NCBI GenBank assembly: GCA_018268715.1
Contig: JAFDVZ010000007.1
Location: 124,001-188,000, forward strand
Source: Acidobacteriota bacterium
GTDB taxonomy: Bacteria; Acidobacteriota; Terriglobia; Bryobacterales; Bryobacteraceae
Direction of reading: 5' to 3'
Length of the DNA stretch: 64,000 nucleotides
This document shows positions 10,001 to 17,638 of the stretch, in pieces. The notes below the pieces were generated by a model. The model was not told the origin of the DNA. It saw only the letters and a list, made by a program, of their open reading frames with translations, and did no database searches. Within the stretch, counting starts at the first letter, position 1. Every line of letters begins with the position of its first letter. A program made the translations under genes and the position numbers.

Positions 10001-10338
10001 AATACGAGGGGCTGGTCGTCGCGGACCTTGGCGGCGGTCTTCAGCTTGATGACCGGGGAGGCGGAGCGGACGTAGTTGAGCTTGGCGCGCTCCTGGTCGA
10101 GGGAGAAGGGCACGTTGAGGGCGGCCTTTTCGCCGGCGATGATGCCGCGGACTTCGGCGAAGTTGGCGACGTGGGCGACCGAGGACAGGCCGAGGGCGGG
10201 CAGTTGGGGGCTGGTGAGGATGCTGAGGGCGACCAGCGCGACGGCGAGTCCGGCGAGCGCTCCGGTGATCTGAAGGGCGCGGCGGAAACGGGTCCAGCGG
10301 CGGCCGGTGGGATCGTGGAAGATGAAGCCCTGTTGCAT
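7006..10338 (-). CDS. Three-domain exopolysaccharide protein: GH18-like, polysaccharide deacetylase and GT2
   Basis: A 1110-residue chain joining three enzymes. A membrane anchor lies at residues ~22-44. Residues ~100-420 resemble YaaH/YdhD-type GH18 hydrolases, with GVNIDLEEL holding the expected acid Glu220. Residues ~485-680 are a NodB/CE4 deacetylase: SLTFDDGPDP with metal-binding Asp493/494, NHSYSHPN, LFRPPYN and LILLHDAGG. After a second membrane span (~715-740), residues ~765-1000 are a processive GT2: VVIAAYNEE, VDDGSKD, VDADTIF, EDADLTL and QRFRWSFG, followed by further spans. Together this could polymerise, de-N-acetylate and trim an amino-sugar polymer, as PgaB and PgaC do as separate proteins. 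All key motifs look intact. The polymer is not identifiable from sequence. Confidence 0.9.
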   Translation of the reverse strand: MQQGFIFHDPTGRRWTRFRRALQITGALAGLAVALVALSILTSPQLPALGLSSVAHVANFAEVRGIIAGEKAALNVPFSLDQERAKLNYVRSASPVIKLKTAAKVRDDQPLVFGYFVNWDPASMVSLRLNLNRLTHLVPEWLVLENGDGDLTDQSDPTVIRIAADAHLPILAMVTNFRNGWQGKNLHKVLSSDAHRADLVNNIYNNLTEHKFAGVNIDLEELPTHDRALMVRFMLELKAKLQPAGLLVTQAVPADSDAYDLKRLGEIDDYIVPMVYDEHYQSGSPGPVASIQWFDAQLDRLATLLPPAKTVIGFGSYGYDWVIGGRGSTEVAYSDVIAAAQQNHAPVVWDKDTANPVLRYTRDGKRHEVWFLDAVTALNQAGDVSDAGFRGLAVWRLGAEDPGLWTVLNDHRWPDNSFNAGSLFVLTANKAVSQYGEGDVLRVVETPHDGKRNVWRRPDDDYEEQYESYPSYYVLEATGASSDKGKVVSLTFDDGPDPQYTPRVLDILKQKRVPATFFVVGVNAEGHPDLLRREYQEGHLIGNHSYSHPNIATIGEDATALQLSATQRFIEYATGRSTTLFRPPYNADSEPQTPAEITPILRAQKMHYITIGERIDPQDWRKGVTAADIVDEVMNEAQSGHLILLHDAGGDRTPTLEALPQVIDRLRASGYRFVALNELMGKSRDELMPLPSADEQRWAAIEGQALDAKGTFRILVGALFLAAIYLTIGRSIVYGALAVIQKLAVRRRVFDPTFQPPVSVVIAAYNEEKVIERTVRSVLANGYPGLEVIVVDDGSKDATLAVLEAAFAQDPRVRVYSQPNHGKSAALNNAIRHARHEILVAVDADTIFSAGAIASLVRHFADPKVGAVSGNARVGNRRTWIARFQSIEYVCGFNLDRRALDLLNAITVVPGAVGAWRKTLIDELGGFPHDTLAEDADLTLAIRRRGFAIRYEEKAVAYTEAPETTRALARQRFRWSFGTLQAAWKHRAVTFDPRYGFLGLVALPSIWLFQVLLAAISPLAEVAMIVALAVGNWRTVLLFYAAFFVFELFTALVAYSLEGERPDDLKLFLFQRLYFRVLMQFILVKSLVYAVKGRMVGWGKLERTASVQAA

Positions 10339-10405
10339 ACCTATATCTAGGATGCCGGGCGGCGGGCCGGCGGTACCGTTCAGGGACCTTAAAATTCCAT
10401 TAAAC

Positions 10406-10444
10406 CCTTGTCTGACAAGGACTTCATGAAGAGGGCTTCATGAA
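10406..10444. promoter_or_regulatory. Clustered palindromes in divergent promoter region
   Basis: Between the divergent polysaccharide-fusion gene and the acyl-CoA dehydrogenase gene lie three perfect inverted repeats. The first is CCTTGTC-T-GACAAGG at 10406-10420. The other two are copies of TTCATGAA at 10423-10430 and 10437-10444, inside the direct repeat CTTCATGAA. The two copies are 14 bp apart centre to centre. They end 18 bp before the ATG at 10463. They look like regulator binding sites, but the factor is unknown. Confidence 0.5.
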
Positions 10445-10462
10445 AAGGGGTATGCTGGAGGG

Positions 10463-11632
10463 ATGGCTCGGTTTATGGGTGTGGACTACCTCCTTGTCGA
10501 CTCGCAGTTCAACCAGGAAGAGCTGCTGGTGCGGCAGACGGCTCGGCAATTCGTGGAGGATCGGGTGATTCCGGTGATCCGGGATTGCTATCGGGACGGG
10601 CGGTTTCCGATGGACCTGATCCCGGAGATGGGCCGGTTGGGGTTCTTCGGGGCGAACCTGGAGGGCTATGGCTGCGCGGGCATGAGCAACGTCGAGTACG
10701 GGTTGCTGATGCAGGAGATCGAGCGCGGGGATTCGGGGCTGCGGAGCTTCGTGTCGGTGCAGGGCGCGCTGGTGATGTATCCGATTCACCGGTATGGATC
10801 CGAGGAACAGAAGCAGCGGTGGCTGCCCCGGCTGCAGGCGGGCGCGGCGATCGGGTGCTTCGGGCTGACCGAGCCGGGGTTCGGGTCGAATCCGGCGGGG
10901 ATGTTGACGCGGGCCCGGCAGGAGGGCTCCGACTGGGTGATCGATGGGGAGAAGACGTGGATCACCAACGGGTCCCTGGCGGATGTCGCGGTGGTGTGGG
11001 CGCGGACGCCGGAGGGGATTCGGGGATTCCTGGTGGAGAGGGGGACGCCGGGGTTCACGACCTCCGATATCCATGGGAAGTTGTCGATGCGGGCGTCGGT
11101 GACCTCGAGTTTGGCGTTCAGCGAGTGCCGCGTGCCGGGGGCGGCGATGCTGCCGGGGGCCAAGGGGTTGAAGGGGCCGCTGAGCTGTCTGAGCCAGGCG
11201 CGGTTCGGCATTGGCTGGGGGGTGATCGGCGCGGCGATGGATTGCTATGAGACGGCGCGGGTGTATTCGACGGTTCGGAAGCAGTTCGACGACCGGCCGA
11301 TTGCGTCGCACCAACTGGTGCAGGAGAAGCTGGCGTGGATGATCACGGAGATCACCAAGGCGCAGTTGCTGGCGCTGCATGCCGGGCGGTTGAAGGACCA
11401 GGGGAGGCTCGAGCCGGCGCATGTTTCGATGCTGAAGCGGAACAATGTCGCGATGGCGCTTGAGTGCGCGCGGCTGGCGCGGGATCTGATGGGGGCGAAC
11501 GGGATTATCGACGAGTATCCGATCATGCGGCACCTGTGTAACCTGGAGACGGTGAAGACGTATGAGGGGACCGACCACGTGCATGCGCTGGTGATCGGGG
11601 AGCGGGTGACGGGCGTCGCGGCGTACCGGTAG
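10463..11632 (+). CDS. Acyl-CoA dehydrogenase, glutaryl-CoA dehydrogenase type
   Basis: A 389-residue FAD-dependent flavoenzyme with the complete acyl-CoA dehydrogenase fold. FAD/substrate segments GLTEPGFGSNPAGM and KTWITNG lie near residues 135-170, a GKLSMRAS loop follows, and catalytic Glu368 sits in TYEGTDHVHAL. The pattern TYEGT plus the HLCNLETVKTYEG context is that of glutaryl-CoA dehydrogenases, which oxidise and decarboxylate glutaryl-CoA to crotonyl-CoA in lysine/tryptophan breakdown. Other short-chain substrates cannot be excluded. An alternative ATG lies at 10475; GGAGG at 10457-10461 is too close to the first ATG and slightly far from the second, so the start is uncertain. It is monocistronic, behind a cluster of palindromes. 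Confidence 0.88.
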   Translation: MARFMGVDYLLVDSQFNQEELLVRQTARQFVEDRVIPVIRDCYRDGRFPMDLIPEMGRLGFFGANLEGYGCAGMSNVEYGLLMQEIERGDSGLRSFVSVQGALVMYPIHRYGSEEQKQRWLPRLQAGAAIGCFGLTEPGFGSNPAGMLTRARQEGSDWVIDGEKTWITNGSLADVAVVWARTPEGIRGFLVERGTPGFTTSDIHGKLSMRASVTSSLAFSECRVPGAAMLPGAKGLKGPLSCLSQARFGIGWGVIGAAMDCYETARVYSTVRKQFDDRPIASHQLVQEKLAWMITEITKAQLLALHAGRLKDQGRLEPAHVSMLKRNNVAMALECARLARDLMGANGIIDEYPIMRHLCNLETVKTYEGTDHVHALVIGERVTGVAAYR

Positions 11633-11707
11633 TTGCGCTATACTGTTTACTGAGCTTCGCCGGTTTAACTCCCGCGGTTAAAGTCCCGTCGCGATTCGAG
11701 TTTCAAA

Positions 11708-12181
11708 ATGATCATACTGTTGACCCTTGTGCACGTCCTCGTTTGTGTGTTCCTGGTGATTGTCGTGTTGCTGCAGAGCGGCAAGGCGGCGGATCTGGCG
11801 GGGGCCTTTGGCGGGATGGGCTCGCAGACGGCGTTCGGGCCGCGCGGGTCGGCGACGGTGCTGTCGAAGGCTACGACGGTGGCGGCGGCGCTATTTATGG
11901 TGACGTCGTTGTCGTTGGCGATCATGGCGGCGCGGGTTTCGGGATCGGCCTCTTCGGTGACGGAGCGGTCCAAGCCGGCGGCTACGAAGGCGGCTCCGGC
12001 GCAGGCTCCTGCACCGGCGGGACAGGCTCCCGCGGGGCAGCCGAGCGTGACGGTGACGCCGTTGGGACAGGGCGGAGCACCGGCGGGTCCGTCGTCGACG
12101 CAGCCGATTACGCTGCCGCCGAATCCGAACGCGCAGGGTCAACCGGCGGCTCCGGCCCCGGCGGCTCCGGCGAAGAAGTAG
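11708..12181 (+). CDS. secG: Protein translocase subunit SecG
   Basis: A 157-residue membrane protein of the Sec translocon. Two membrane helices (about residues 2-22 and 55-75) flank the hallmark cytoplasmic loop ([20 protein letters not shown] then [14 protein letters not shown]). SecG assists SecYE in preprotein export. The C-terminal ~75 residues are an Ala/Pro/Gly-rich tail, making the protein longer than the ~75-110 residues common in the family. The stop lies 24 bp before tRNA-Leu(GAG). The same secG-tRNA-Leu(GAG) linkage exists in Escherichia coli (secG-leuU), so co-transcription through to the terminator at 12314 is likely. Confidence 0.92.
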   Translation: MIILLTLVHVLVCVFLVIVVLLQSGKAADLAGAFGGMGSQTAFGPRGSATVLSKATTVAAALFMVTSLSLAIMAARVSGSASSVTERSKPAATKAAPAQAPAPAGQAPAGQPSVTVTPLGQGGAPAGPSSTQPITLPPNPNAQGQPAAPAPAAPAKK

Positions 12182-12205
12182 AATAGAGTTTCAGCACGCC
12201 CCAAT

Positions 12206-12292
12206 GCGGAGGTGGCGGAATTGGCAGACGCACTAGCTTGAGGTGCTAGCGGGAGCAATCTCGTGGGGGTTCAAGTCCCCCTCTCCGCACCA
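12206..12292 (+). tRNA. tRNA-Leu (anticodon GAG)
   Basis: A complete 87-nt class II tRNA including the encoded CCA. The acceptor stem GCGGAGG pairs with TCTCCGC (one G-T wobble). The anticodon stem CTAGC/GCTAG encloses the loop TTGAGGT with anticodon GAG. A long variable arm and a GGGGG/CCCCC T-stem around TTCAAGT are present. The discriminator base is A. It follows secG closely and is probably cut from the secG transcript. Confidence 0.97.
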
Positions 12293-12313
12293 TAGATTCT
12301 AAAGCAGCCAACA

Positions 12314-12346
12314 GGGCCGGGACGAAAATCCCGGCCCTTTGCTTTT
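12314..12346 (+). terminator. Rho-independent terminator after secG-tRNA-Leu
   Basis: A perfect 9-bp stem (GGGCCGGGA at 12314-12322, TCCCGGCCC at 12329-12337) with loop CGAAAA is followed by TTTGCTTTT. It lies 21 bp after the tRNA and should end the secG-tRNA transcript. Confidence 0.9.
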
Positions 12347-12411
12347 GCTGACTGCGCCTGTCGCGGGGATGTTCACGGAATGATCGGGAAGGTGGGGCGC
12401 CCGGCGTTACG

Positions 12412-13023
12412 TCAACCGGGGCCGTCGAAGCAGGGGTCGGCGTGAAATACCGCCTGAAAAATGGGCGTCTCGCCGATTCCGGCGTACCGCTTCGGCATGA
12501 CGAACATGTTGCGCGGGTGCATGAACAGACGGAAGTGCCGGACCAGCCGCTCCAGAGGCAACGCCGTCACCGCCGTGCGTTCCTTCAGGCCAACGTCGAT
12601 CACGTGGCAAATGGTCCAGCCGAGCGAATTGAGGTTCGGCGGGTCCATCTTCGTCCGCTGTGTGCCCTTGTAGCGCGCCGCGGCCCGTTCAGCCGCCTTC
12701 AACGCGAAGGCGATGGGGATCTGTCCGGTCTCCAGGCCGCGCCCAATATCGTCCTCGACCGGAGTCCGGCCATGTAGGGCCGACGATAGCGCCCAGTTCG
12801 CCGGCGCGTTATCGGTGCACACCAATTGCCTGCCGCTAACGTGATGAAGCACCTCACCACGGCTCCCCTTGCTCACTCGGAGCAGCAGGGGTAAGTCGGC
12901 GTTCTGAATCCAGGCGTCCAGTAGTTCGTCCCACTGAGAGAGGACCTCAGCGGTCGCGTGCGGTCGCTCGGACGAGTTCCGCCACGCCTCCGCCATGCGG
13001 CGGATTGCCTCATCGAAGGGCAT
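12412..13023 (-). CDS. Conserved-looking protein of unknown function
   Basis: A 203-residue soluble protein; no family is recognised. It is rich in Arg and Trp. Its C-terminal third contains the striking stretch LVRHFRLFMHPRNMFVMPK followed by RYAGIGE, which looks like a conserved motif rather than drift. The N-terminal half includes SQWDELLDAWIQNADLP. No signal peptide or membrane segment is seen. It is the last gene of a minus-strand run, 33 bp after the PLP aminotransferase gene. It ends 65 bp from the secG terminator, which is oriented towards it. A role in amino-acid metabolism is possible from context only. Confidence 0.65.
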   Translation of the reverse strand: MPFDEAIRRMAEAWRNSSERPHATAEVLSQWDELLDAWIQNADLPLLLRVSKGSRGEVLHHVSGRQLVCTDNAPANWALSSALHGRTPVEDDIGRGLETGQIPIAFALKAAERAAARYKGTQRTKMDPPNLNSLGWTICHVIDVGLKERTAVTALPLERLVRHFRLFMHPRNMFVMPKRYAGIGETPIFQAVFHADPCFDGPG

Positions 13024-13056
13024 GATACTAAGTCTACAGCAGCTGGCGCAAACGGC

Positions 13057-14214
13057 TTACAGCAGCCGGCGCAACCGGTGGGCGGCGGCGCTCAACGTCT
13101 CCTCGCTCTTGCAGAAACAGAACCGCACGATCTGGCGGCCGCGTTCGGGGTTGGCGAAGAAACTCGAGCCGGGCACGCAGGCCACGCCGACCTCCTCGAT
13201 CATGTGCTTGGTGAACGCTACGTCGTCCTTGAAGCCGAACGTGGAGATGTCGCACATTACGTAATAGGCGCCCTGCGGCGCGAAGGGCTTGAAGCCGGCC
13301 GTTTTCAGCATGTCGAGCATGAAATCGCGCCGGGTTCCATAGGAGACGGCTAACTCGCGGTAGTATTCGTCCGGTAACTCGACGGCGGCGATTCCGGCCT
13401 GCTGCAGCGGCGCGGCCGCGCCCACCGTGAGGAAGTCATGAACTTTGCGCACGCAGTCGGATAACTCGGGTGCGGCCAGCACCCAACCTACACGCCAGCC
13501 GGTGACTCCCCAGGTCTTACTCATGCTGTTCACCAGGATCGTACGGTCCCGCAGGCCGGGCATGGCCGCCATCGGCTCATGCACGCAGCCGTCGTACAGG
13601 ATGTGTTCGTAGATCTCGTCGGTGATCACCAGCGCGTCAAACTCGAGCGCCAGTTCCGCGATCGCCTGGCGCTCCTCGCGCGTGAAGACGCGGCCGGTCG
13701 GGTTGTTGGGCGTGTTCACGATCACCGCCTTGGTGCGCTGGGAGAAGGCGCGGCGCAACTCGGCGGGGTCGAAGGTCCAGTGCGGCGGGTAGAGGGGAAC
13801 CAGCCGGGTTACGGCGTCGCACAGCAGCGCGTCGGGCCGGTAGTTCTCATAAAACGGCTCAAACACGACGATTTCGTCGCCGGGGTTCGTCACGCCCATC
13901 AGCGAGGCGATCATCCCCTCGGTGGCGCCGCAACAGACCGTGATCTCGCGCTCCGGATCGTAATCGAGCCCGTAGGAGCGCTGGTACTTGCGCGCGATGG
14001 CGTCGCGGAGGGGCTTTGCGCCCCAGGTGATGGCGTACTGGTTGACGTCGCCGTTGATCGCCTGGCAGGCGGCCTGCTTCACGGACTCCGGCGCGGGGAA
14101 GTCCGGATAGCCCTGGGCCAGATTCACCGCTCCGTGCTGGATCGCGAGCCGCGTCATTTCGCGGATGACGGACTCAGTGAAGTGCTCGATGCGGTGACTG
14201 CGGAAGCGGGACAT
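13057..14214 (-). CDS. PLP-dependent aminotransferase, class I/II
   Basis: A 385-residue fold-type I aminotransferase of ordinary length. The Schiff-base lysine is Lys233 in NSMSKTWGVTGWRVGW. The substrate-side motif VNLAQGYPDFPAPE, the cofactor-binding CGATEGM, and VNTPNNPTGRVFT and DEIYEH are all present. The overall pattern (NLAQGYPDF, PQGAYYVMCDIS) resembles YbdL-type methionine aminotransferases and kynurenine-oxoglutarate transaminases. The gene starts 17 bp after the stop of a PLP transsulfuration enzyme, so methionine or keto-acid salvage is a reasonable guess. Exact substrate is uncertain. Confidence 0.88.
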   Translation of the reverse strand: MSRFRSHRIEHFTESVIREMTRLAIQHGAVNLAQGYPDFPAPESVKQAACQAINGDVNQYAITWGAKPLRDAIARKYQRSYGLDYDPEREITVCCGATEGMIASLMGVTNPGDEIVVFEPFYENYRPDALLCDAVTRLVPLYPPHWTFDPAELRRAFSQRTKAVIVNTPNNPTGRVFTREERQAIAELALEFDALVITDEIYEHILYDGCVHEPMAAMPGLRDRTILVNSMSKTWGVTGWRVGWVLAAPELSDCVRKVHDFLTVGAAAPLQQAGIAAVELPDEYYRELAVSYGTRRDFMLDMLKTAGFKPFAPQGAYYVMCDISTFGFKDDVAFTKHMIEEVGVACVPGSSFFANPERGRQIVRFCFCKSEETLSAAAHRLRRLL

Positions 14215-14231
14215 TCACCAATTCTCGCAGA

Positions 14232-15389
14232 CTACACGCGGTCGAGCGCCTGTTTCAGGTCGTCGAGCAGATCCTCCAGGTCTTCGATGCCCACCGACAG
14301 ACGGATGAGATCGTCGGTGATGCCCATCCGCGCGCGCACGTCGGGCGGGATGGAGGCGTGGGTCATAGTGGCCGGATGGTCGATCAGCGATTCCACTCCG
14401 CCTAGCGATTCGGCCAGCGTGAAGACGCGCACCGATTCGAGCAGGCGAGTCATGCCGGCCATGTCCGTCGAGACGCGGAAGGAGAACGTCCCGCCGTAGC
14501 CGCGCATCTGCCGAAGCGCGAGCGCGTGCTGCGGGTGCGATTCGAGCCCGGGGTGCAACACGGCGGCCACCTTCGCGTGCCCGGCAAGCCACTGTGCGAT
14601 GGCGAGGGCGTTGCGGTTGTGCTCCTCCATGCGTACGGCGAGCGTCTTGACGCCGCGCAGCACCAGGAAGCAATCCTGCGGGCCGGCGCACGTGCCCATG
14701 GCGTTTTGCAGATAGCCGATGCGCTCAGCGAGCTTCGGATCCTTCACCACGACGCCGCCGCCCACCACGTCGGAATGCCCGTTGATGTACTTGGTGGTGG
14801 AGTGCAGGGCCACGTCGATGCCCAGGTCCAACGGATTCTGGAAGTAGGGCGATAGGAAGGTGTTGTCGCAGATGGTGACGGCGCCGTGGGCCCGCGCGAG
14901 CGCGCTGATCGCCGCCAGGTCCACCAGGTTCATCAGCGGATTGGTGGGCGTTTCGATCCATACGCCGCGGGCGCCTTCGGCGAGGGCGCGCTCCACGCGG
15001 TCGAGATCGCGCAGATCGATGTAGGTCGCCGTGACCTGTTTGTCGCGCATCACGGTTTCGAAAAGGCGGTAGGTGCCGCCGTACAGGTCCGAGTGGACGA
15101 TGATGCGGTCGCCGGCGGAGAACATCATCGTCACGGTGGCCTCGGCGGCCATTCCGGTGGCGAAGGCGAAGCCCGCGATTCCGTTTTCGAGCCGCGCCAG
15201 GCACTGTTCGAGCGCCTTGCGCGTGGGATTGCCGCTGCGCGAGTAGTCGAACGGGCCCGGCTGGTTCACGCCCTGGAAGGCGAACGTGGAGGTCTGGTAG
15301 ACGGGCGTCATGACAGCGCCCTGATGATCGGCGGGATACTGGCCCGCGTGAATTGCGGCTGTACGGAACCGCATCTTCTGCTCTGGCAT
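14232..15389 (-). CDS. Cys/Met-metabolism PLP enzyme (cystathionine gamma-lyase/synthase type)
   Basis: A 385-residue member of the gamma-elimination/replacement family. The cofactor lysine is Lys200 in LHSTTKYINGHSD. The family's YSRSGNPTRKALE, FATGMAAEATV, IETPTNPLMN and SLGGVESLIDHPA motifs are complete. These enzymes act on cystathionine or activated homoserine in transsulfuration; gamma-lyase, gamma-synthase and methionine gamma-lyase cannot be separated by eye. It lies 30 bp after a secreted M20 peptidase gene and 17 bp before an aminotransferase gene in a compact minus-strand run. Serine acetyltransferase is about 30 kb away in the same window. Confidence 0.9.
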   Translation of the reverse strand: MPEQKMRFRTAAIHAGQYPADHQGAVMTPVYQTSTFAFQGVNQPGPFDYSRSGNPTRKALEQCLARLENGIAGFAFATGMAAEATVTMMFSAGDRIIVHSDLYGGTYRLFETVMRDKQVTATYIDLRDLDRVERALAEGARGVWIETPTNPLMNLVDLAAISALARAHGAVTICDNTFLSPYFQNPLDLGIDVALHSTTKYINGHSDVVGGGVVVKDPKLAERIGYLQNAMGTCAGPQDCFLVLRGVKTLAVRMEEHNRNALAIAQWLAGHAKVAAVLHPGLESHPQHALALRQMRGYGGTFSFRVSTDMAGMTRLLESVRVFTLAESLGGVESLIDHPATMTHASIPPDVRARMGITDDLIRLSVGIEDLEDLLDDLKQALDRV

Positions 15390-15419
15390 CTGGATATCAC
15401 CAGTTTGCCAGATAGCGGT

Positions 15420-16811
15420 TCAGCGCCGCGCCGCCAGCCGCACCACGGTCTCGTACTGGAAGCGCACGAAGCGGTGGAGTTCGGTTTCGAGCAGACGCTC
15501 CTGGTCGGAGTGGCCGCCGAAGCCCTTCGGGCCATCCTCAATATCGATGGCCGGACCAACGCCGTAACACTGCACGCCCTTGGCCCGCAGGTAGGCCATG
15601 TCGGTGGCGCCGGTGCTCATGGTCGGCAGCGTTACGACGCCGTAGATGTCCTTGGCGGCGGCCTCCAACGCGTGGAAGGCGTCGTTGTCCAGGCGCGACG
15701 GCGGGGCCTTGGGGCGGGCGTTGCGGTCCTCGCGCAGCACGTCCACCGCCGGGTCGCCGATCACCTTCTGGATCTGTTTGACGAATGCGTCCATGTCCTC
15801 ATCGGGCAGGCCGCGCACGTCCAGCGTCGCTTCGGCGTCCGACGGAATCACGTTGATCTGATAGCCGCCCTTGATGATGGTGGGCGAGATGGAGGTGCGC
15901 AGCATCGAGTAATGGCCGGGCTCCTTTTCGGCGAAGTACTGCTCGATGGCGGCGCGGCGGGCCGGGTCGGAGAGGCCGTTGTAGCGGGCGGCGTCCTCGG
16001 GCGAACTCAGCATGGCCAGCTTTTCGAAGTAGGTGCGCGTGGTGTCGTTGAACCGCGAGGGCGGATCCCAGGCGGCCACTTTCTCCACGGCTCGCGCCAG
16101 GTGCACCACCGCGTTCGTCTTCAAGGGCCGCGATCCGTGGCCTGCCGGGCCGTGCGATACGAGCTTGACGCCGTAGGGGATCTTCTCCGCCGTTTGCACG
16201 GTGGCGAAACGGACCTTGCCGTCGCGGCGGGTCACGCCTCCGCCTTCGGCCAGGCAGATTTCGGCGTCGATTTTGTCCCAGTGCTTTTCGACCAGGAAGG
16301 CGATGCCGACTCGCGTGGAGGCCTCCTCGCCGGCCTCGGCCACGAAGATGACGTCGCGGTCCAGTTTCACGCCGGAGCGTTTCAGCATCACCATCGCCAT
16401 CAGGCAGGCGGTGAGGTTGTCCTTGTCGTCGACCGCGCCGCGTCCGTAGACGTAGCCGGCGTCGCGGGTCGCCGAAAACGGCGGGAAGATCCACTTGGCC
16501 GGATCGACGCGAACGGTGTCGGTGTGGCCCATGATGAGGATGGGGCGCTTGGCGCCGGAGCCTTTGAGGCGAGCCACCAGGTTTGCGCGGTCCGGCTCGA
16601 GCGCAAGCACGGTGTTCGGGATGCCTTCGGCGTCGAGCACGCGTTTGACGTAGTCGACGGCGCGCGTCTCATTGCCGGGGGGATTGGTGGTGTCCAGCCG
16701 GATCAGCGCCTGGTAGTGGCGAAGCGTTTCCGCTTCAATTTTCGGCCAGTCGGGCGCGGTTTGGGCCGCGGCGGCCAGGGCGAAACACGCCCCGAGCAGA
16801 ATGTTGCGCAT
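15420..16811 (-). CDS. Secreted M20 family metallopeptidase
   Basis: A 463-residue zinc peptidase with an N-terminal signal peptide (MRNILLGACFALAAAAQ). The metal site is intact: GHTDTV supplies the first His and Asp, GRGAVDDKD the bridging Asp, and AEAGEEAS the general-base Glu and metal Glu. A dimerisation-domain insertion (GPAGHGSRP to DVRGLPDED) and a C-terminal FGGHSDQERL with the last His complete the family pattern. Such enzymes remove N-terminal amino acids or deacylate amino acids. It sits 16 bp after the DUF1569 gene and 30 bp before the transsulfuration gene, which suggests use of peptide-derived amino acids. Confidence 0.92.
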   Translation of the reverse strand: MRNILLGACFALAAAAQTAPDWPKIEAETLRHYQALIRLDTTNPPGNETRAVDYVKRVLDAEGIPNTVLALEPDRANLVARLKGSGAKRPILIMGHTDTVRVDPAKWIFPPFSATRDAGYVYGRGAVDDKDNLTACLMAMVMLKRSGVKLDRDVIFVAEAGEEASTRVGIAFLVEKHWDKIDAEICLAEGGGVTRRDGKVRFATVQTAEKIPYGVKLVSHGPAGHGSRPLKTNAVVHLARAVEKVAAWDPPSRFNDTTRTYFEKLAMLSSPEDAARYNGLSDPARRAAIEQYFAEKEPGHYSMLRTSISPTIIKGGYQINVIPSDAEATLDVRGLPDEDMDAFVKQIQKVIGDPAVDVLREDRNARPKAPPSRLDNDAFHALEAAAKDIYGVVTLPTMSTGATDMAYLRAKGVQCYGVGPAIDIEDGPKGFGGHSDQERLLETELHRFVRFQYETVVRLAARR

Positions 16812-16827
16812 GCATCATGGTATCGCG

Positions 16828-17289
16828 TCAAACGCCGAACTGGCGCAGGTGATGGTCCATGTGGAGCCAGGCCCAGCGCATCCATTCGTCGCGGCTCATG
16901 CGTCCGAAGATGGGGTGGAAATCGCGGGTCGCGTCGCGGGTGGGATCGCAGAAGCGGGCGGTTGCGCCGACCAGCGCCTGGCGATCCTCGTCGAAGTCGG
17001 CGGGAGGCGTGCCGCCGCCGGCTACCTGGTCGATTTCGGGCCTGGTGGCGATGTCCTTGGGCCAGGGCAGGGGCATGTAGAGCGCGGCCCACTTCATGAC
17101 GGTTCGTTCAAACAGGCCGGTGGCGGGCGACGCGTACTTTTCGCCGAAGCAGGCCAGGAAGGAGTCCGTGAGGTGGCAGAGCATCTGGTGGGCGGACATG
17201 CGTCCCCAGTGGGCGGGGGCGTTCGGTGGGAGCCGGTCGAGGCGGTCGAGGATGCCGGCGAGGGCGGCGGCGTCGCTGAGAGTCTTCAT
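16828..17289 (-). CDS. DinB-superfamily protein (DUF1569-like)
   Basis: A 153-residue soluble four-helix-bundle protein. It has the DinB-type histidines in RMSAHQMLCHL (near residue 35) and in a C-terminal HMDHHLRQFGV, which would build the metal site of the superfamily. The HPIFGRMSRDEWMRWAW stretch is characteristic of DUF1569 proteins. The biochemical role is unknown; relatives include thiol-dependent transferases. It is the first gene of a five-gene minus-strand run and diverges from tRNA-Lys, whose promoter begins 35 bp away. Confidence 0.8.
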   Translation of the reverse strand: MKTLSDAAALAGILDRLDRLPPNAPAHWGRMSAHQMLCHLTDSFLACFGEKYASPATGLFERTVMKWAALYMPLPWPKDIATRPEIDQVAGGGTPPADFDEDRQALVGATARFCDPTRDATRDFHPIFGRMSRDEWMRWAWLHMDHHLRQFGV

Positions 17290-17323
17290 CGTTCCACATT
17301 GTAGCGATCCGCGGGGCTTGCGC

Positions 17324-17353
17324 TTGCGAAGGGTGGGGCCGGGCGTCTACAAT
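17324..17353 (+). promoter_or_regulatory. Probable sigma-70-type promoter for tRNA-Lys
   Basis: TTGCGA at 17324-17329 and TACAAT at 17348-17353 are spaced by 18 bp, about 40 bp before the mature tRNA 5' end. Both hexamers are close to consensus, and no other gene lies downstream before the tRNA. Confidence 0.5.
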
Positions 17354-17393
17354 GGAATTGTTCGTTAACCCGCCGGTTCGGTCTCATCAAGAA

Positions 17394-17469
<76 letters not shown>

Positions 17470-17638
17470 AATTAAGAATCCAATTATCCACAGCACAAAG
17501 TTGGCGCTGGTCTCCCAGTTGGTCCCTACTTTGGGATAGGCTGTCCTTCCCGCAGGCCGCAACCGATCCGGTTGTCCGCTCGCCGGGAACGGGTTTGCAA
17601 GGACCGGGATTCCGTGCGCGTTTGGTAAACTCGTCAGC
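17470..17638. other. Intergenic stretch after tRNA-Lys
   Basis: No gene, stable hairpin or T-run terminator is seen. A single perfect DnaA-box-like nonamer (TTATCCACA at 17484-17492) is present but isolated. Together with the gene fragments that follow, about 550 bp between the tRNA and the phosphohexomutase gene hold no intact gene. Confidence 0.5.

Noticed and set aside
17484-17492. DnaA-box-like nonamer TTATCCACA
   Set aside because: Only one copy, with no cluster, no AT-rich unwinding region and no dnaA or dnaN nearby, so an origin is not supported.
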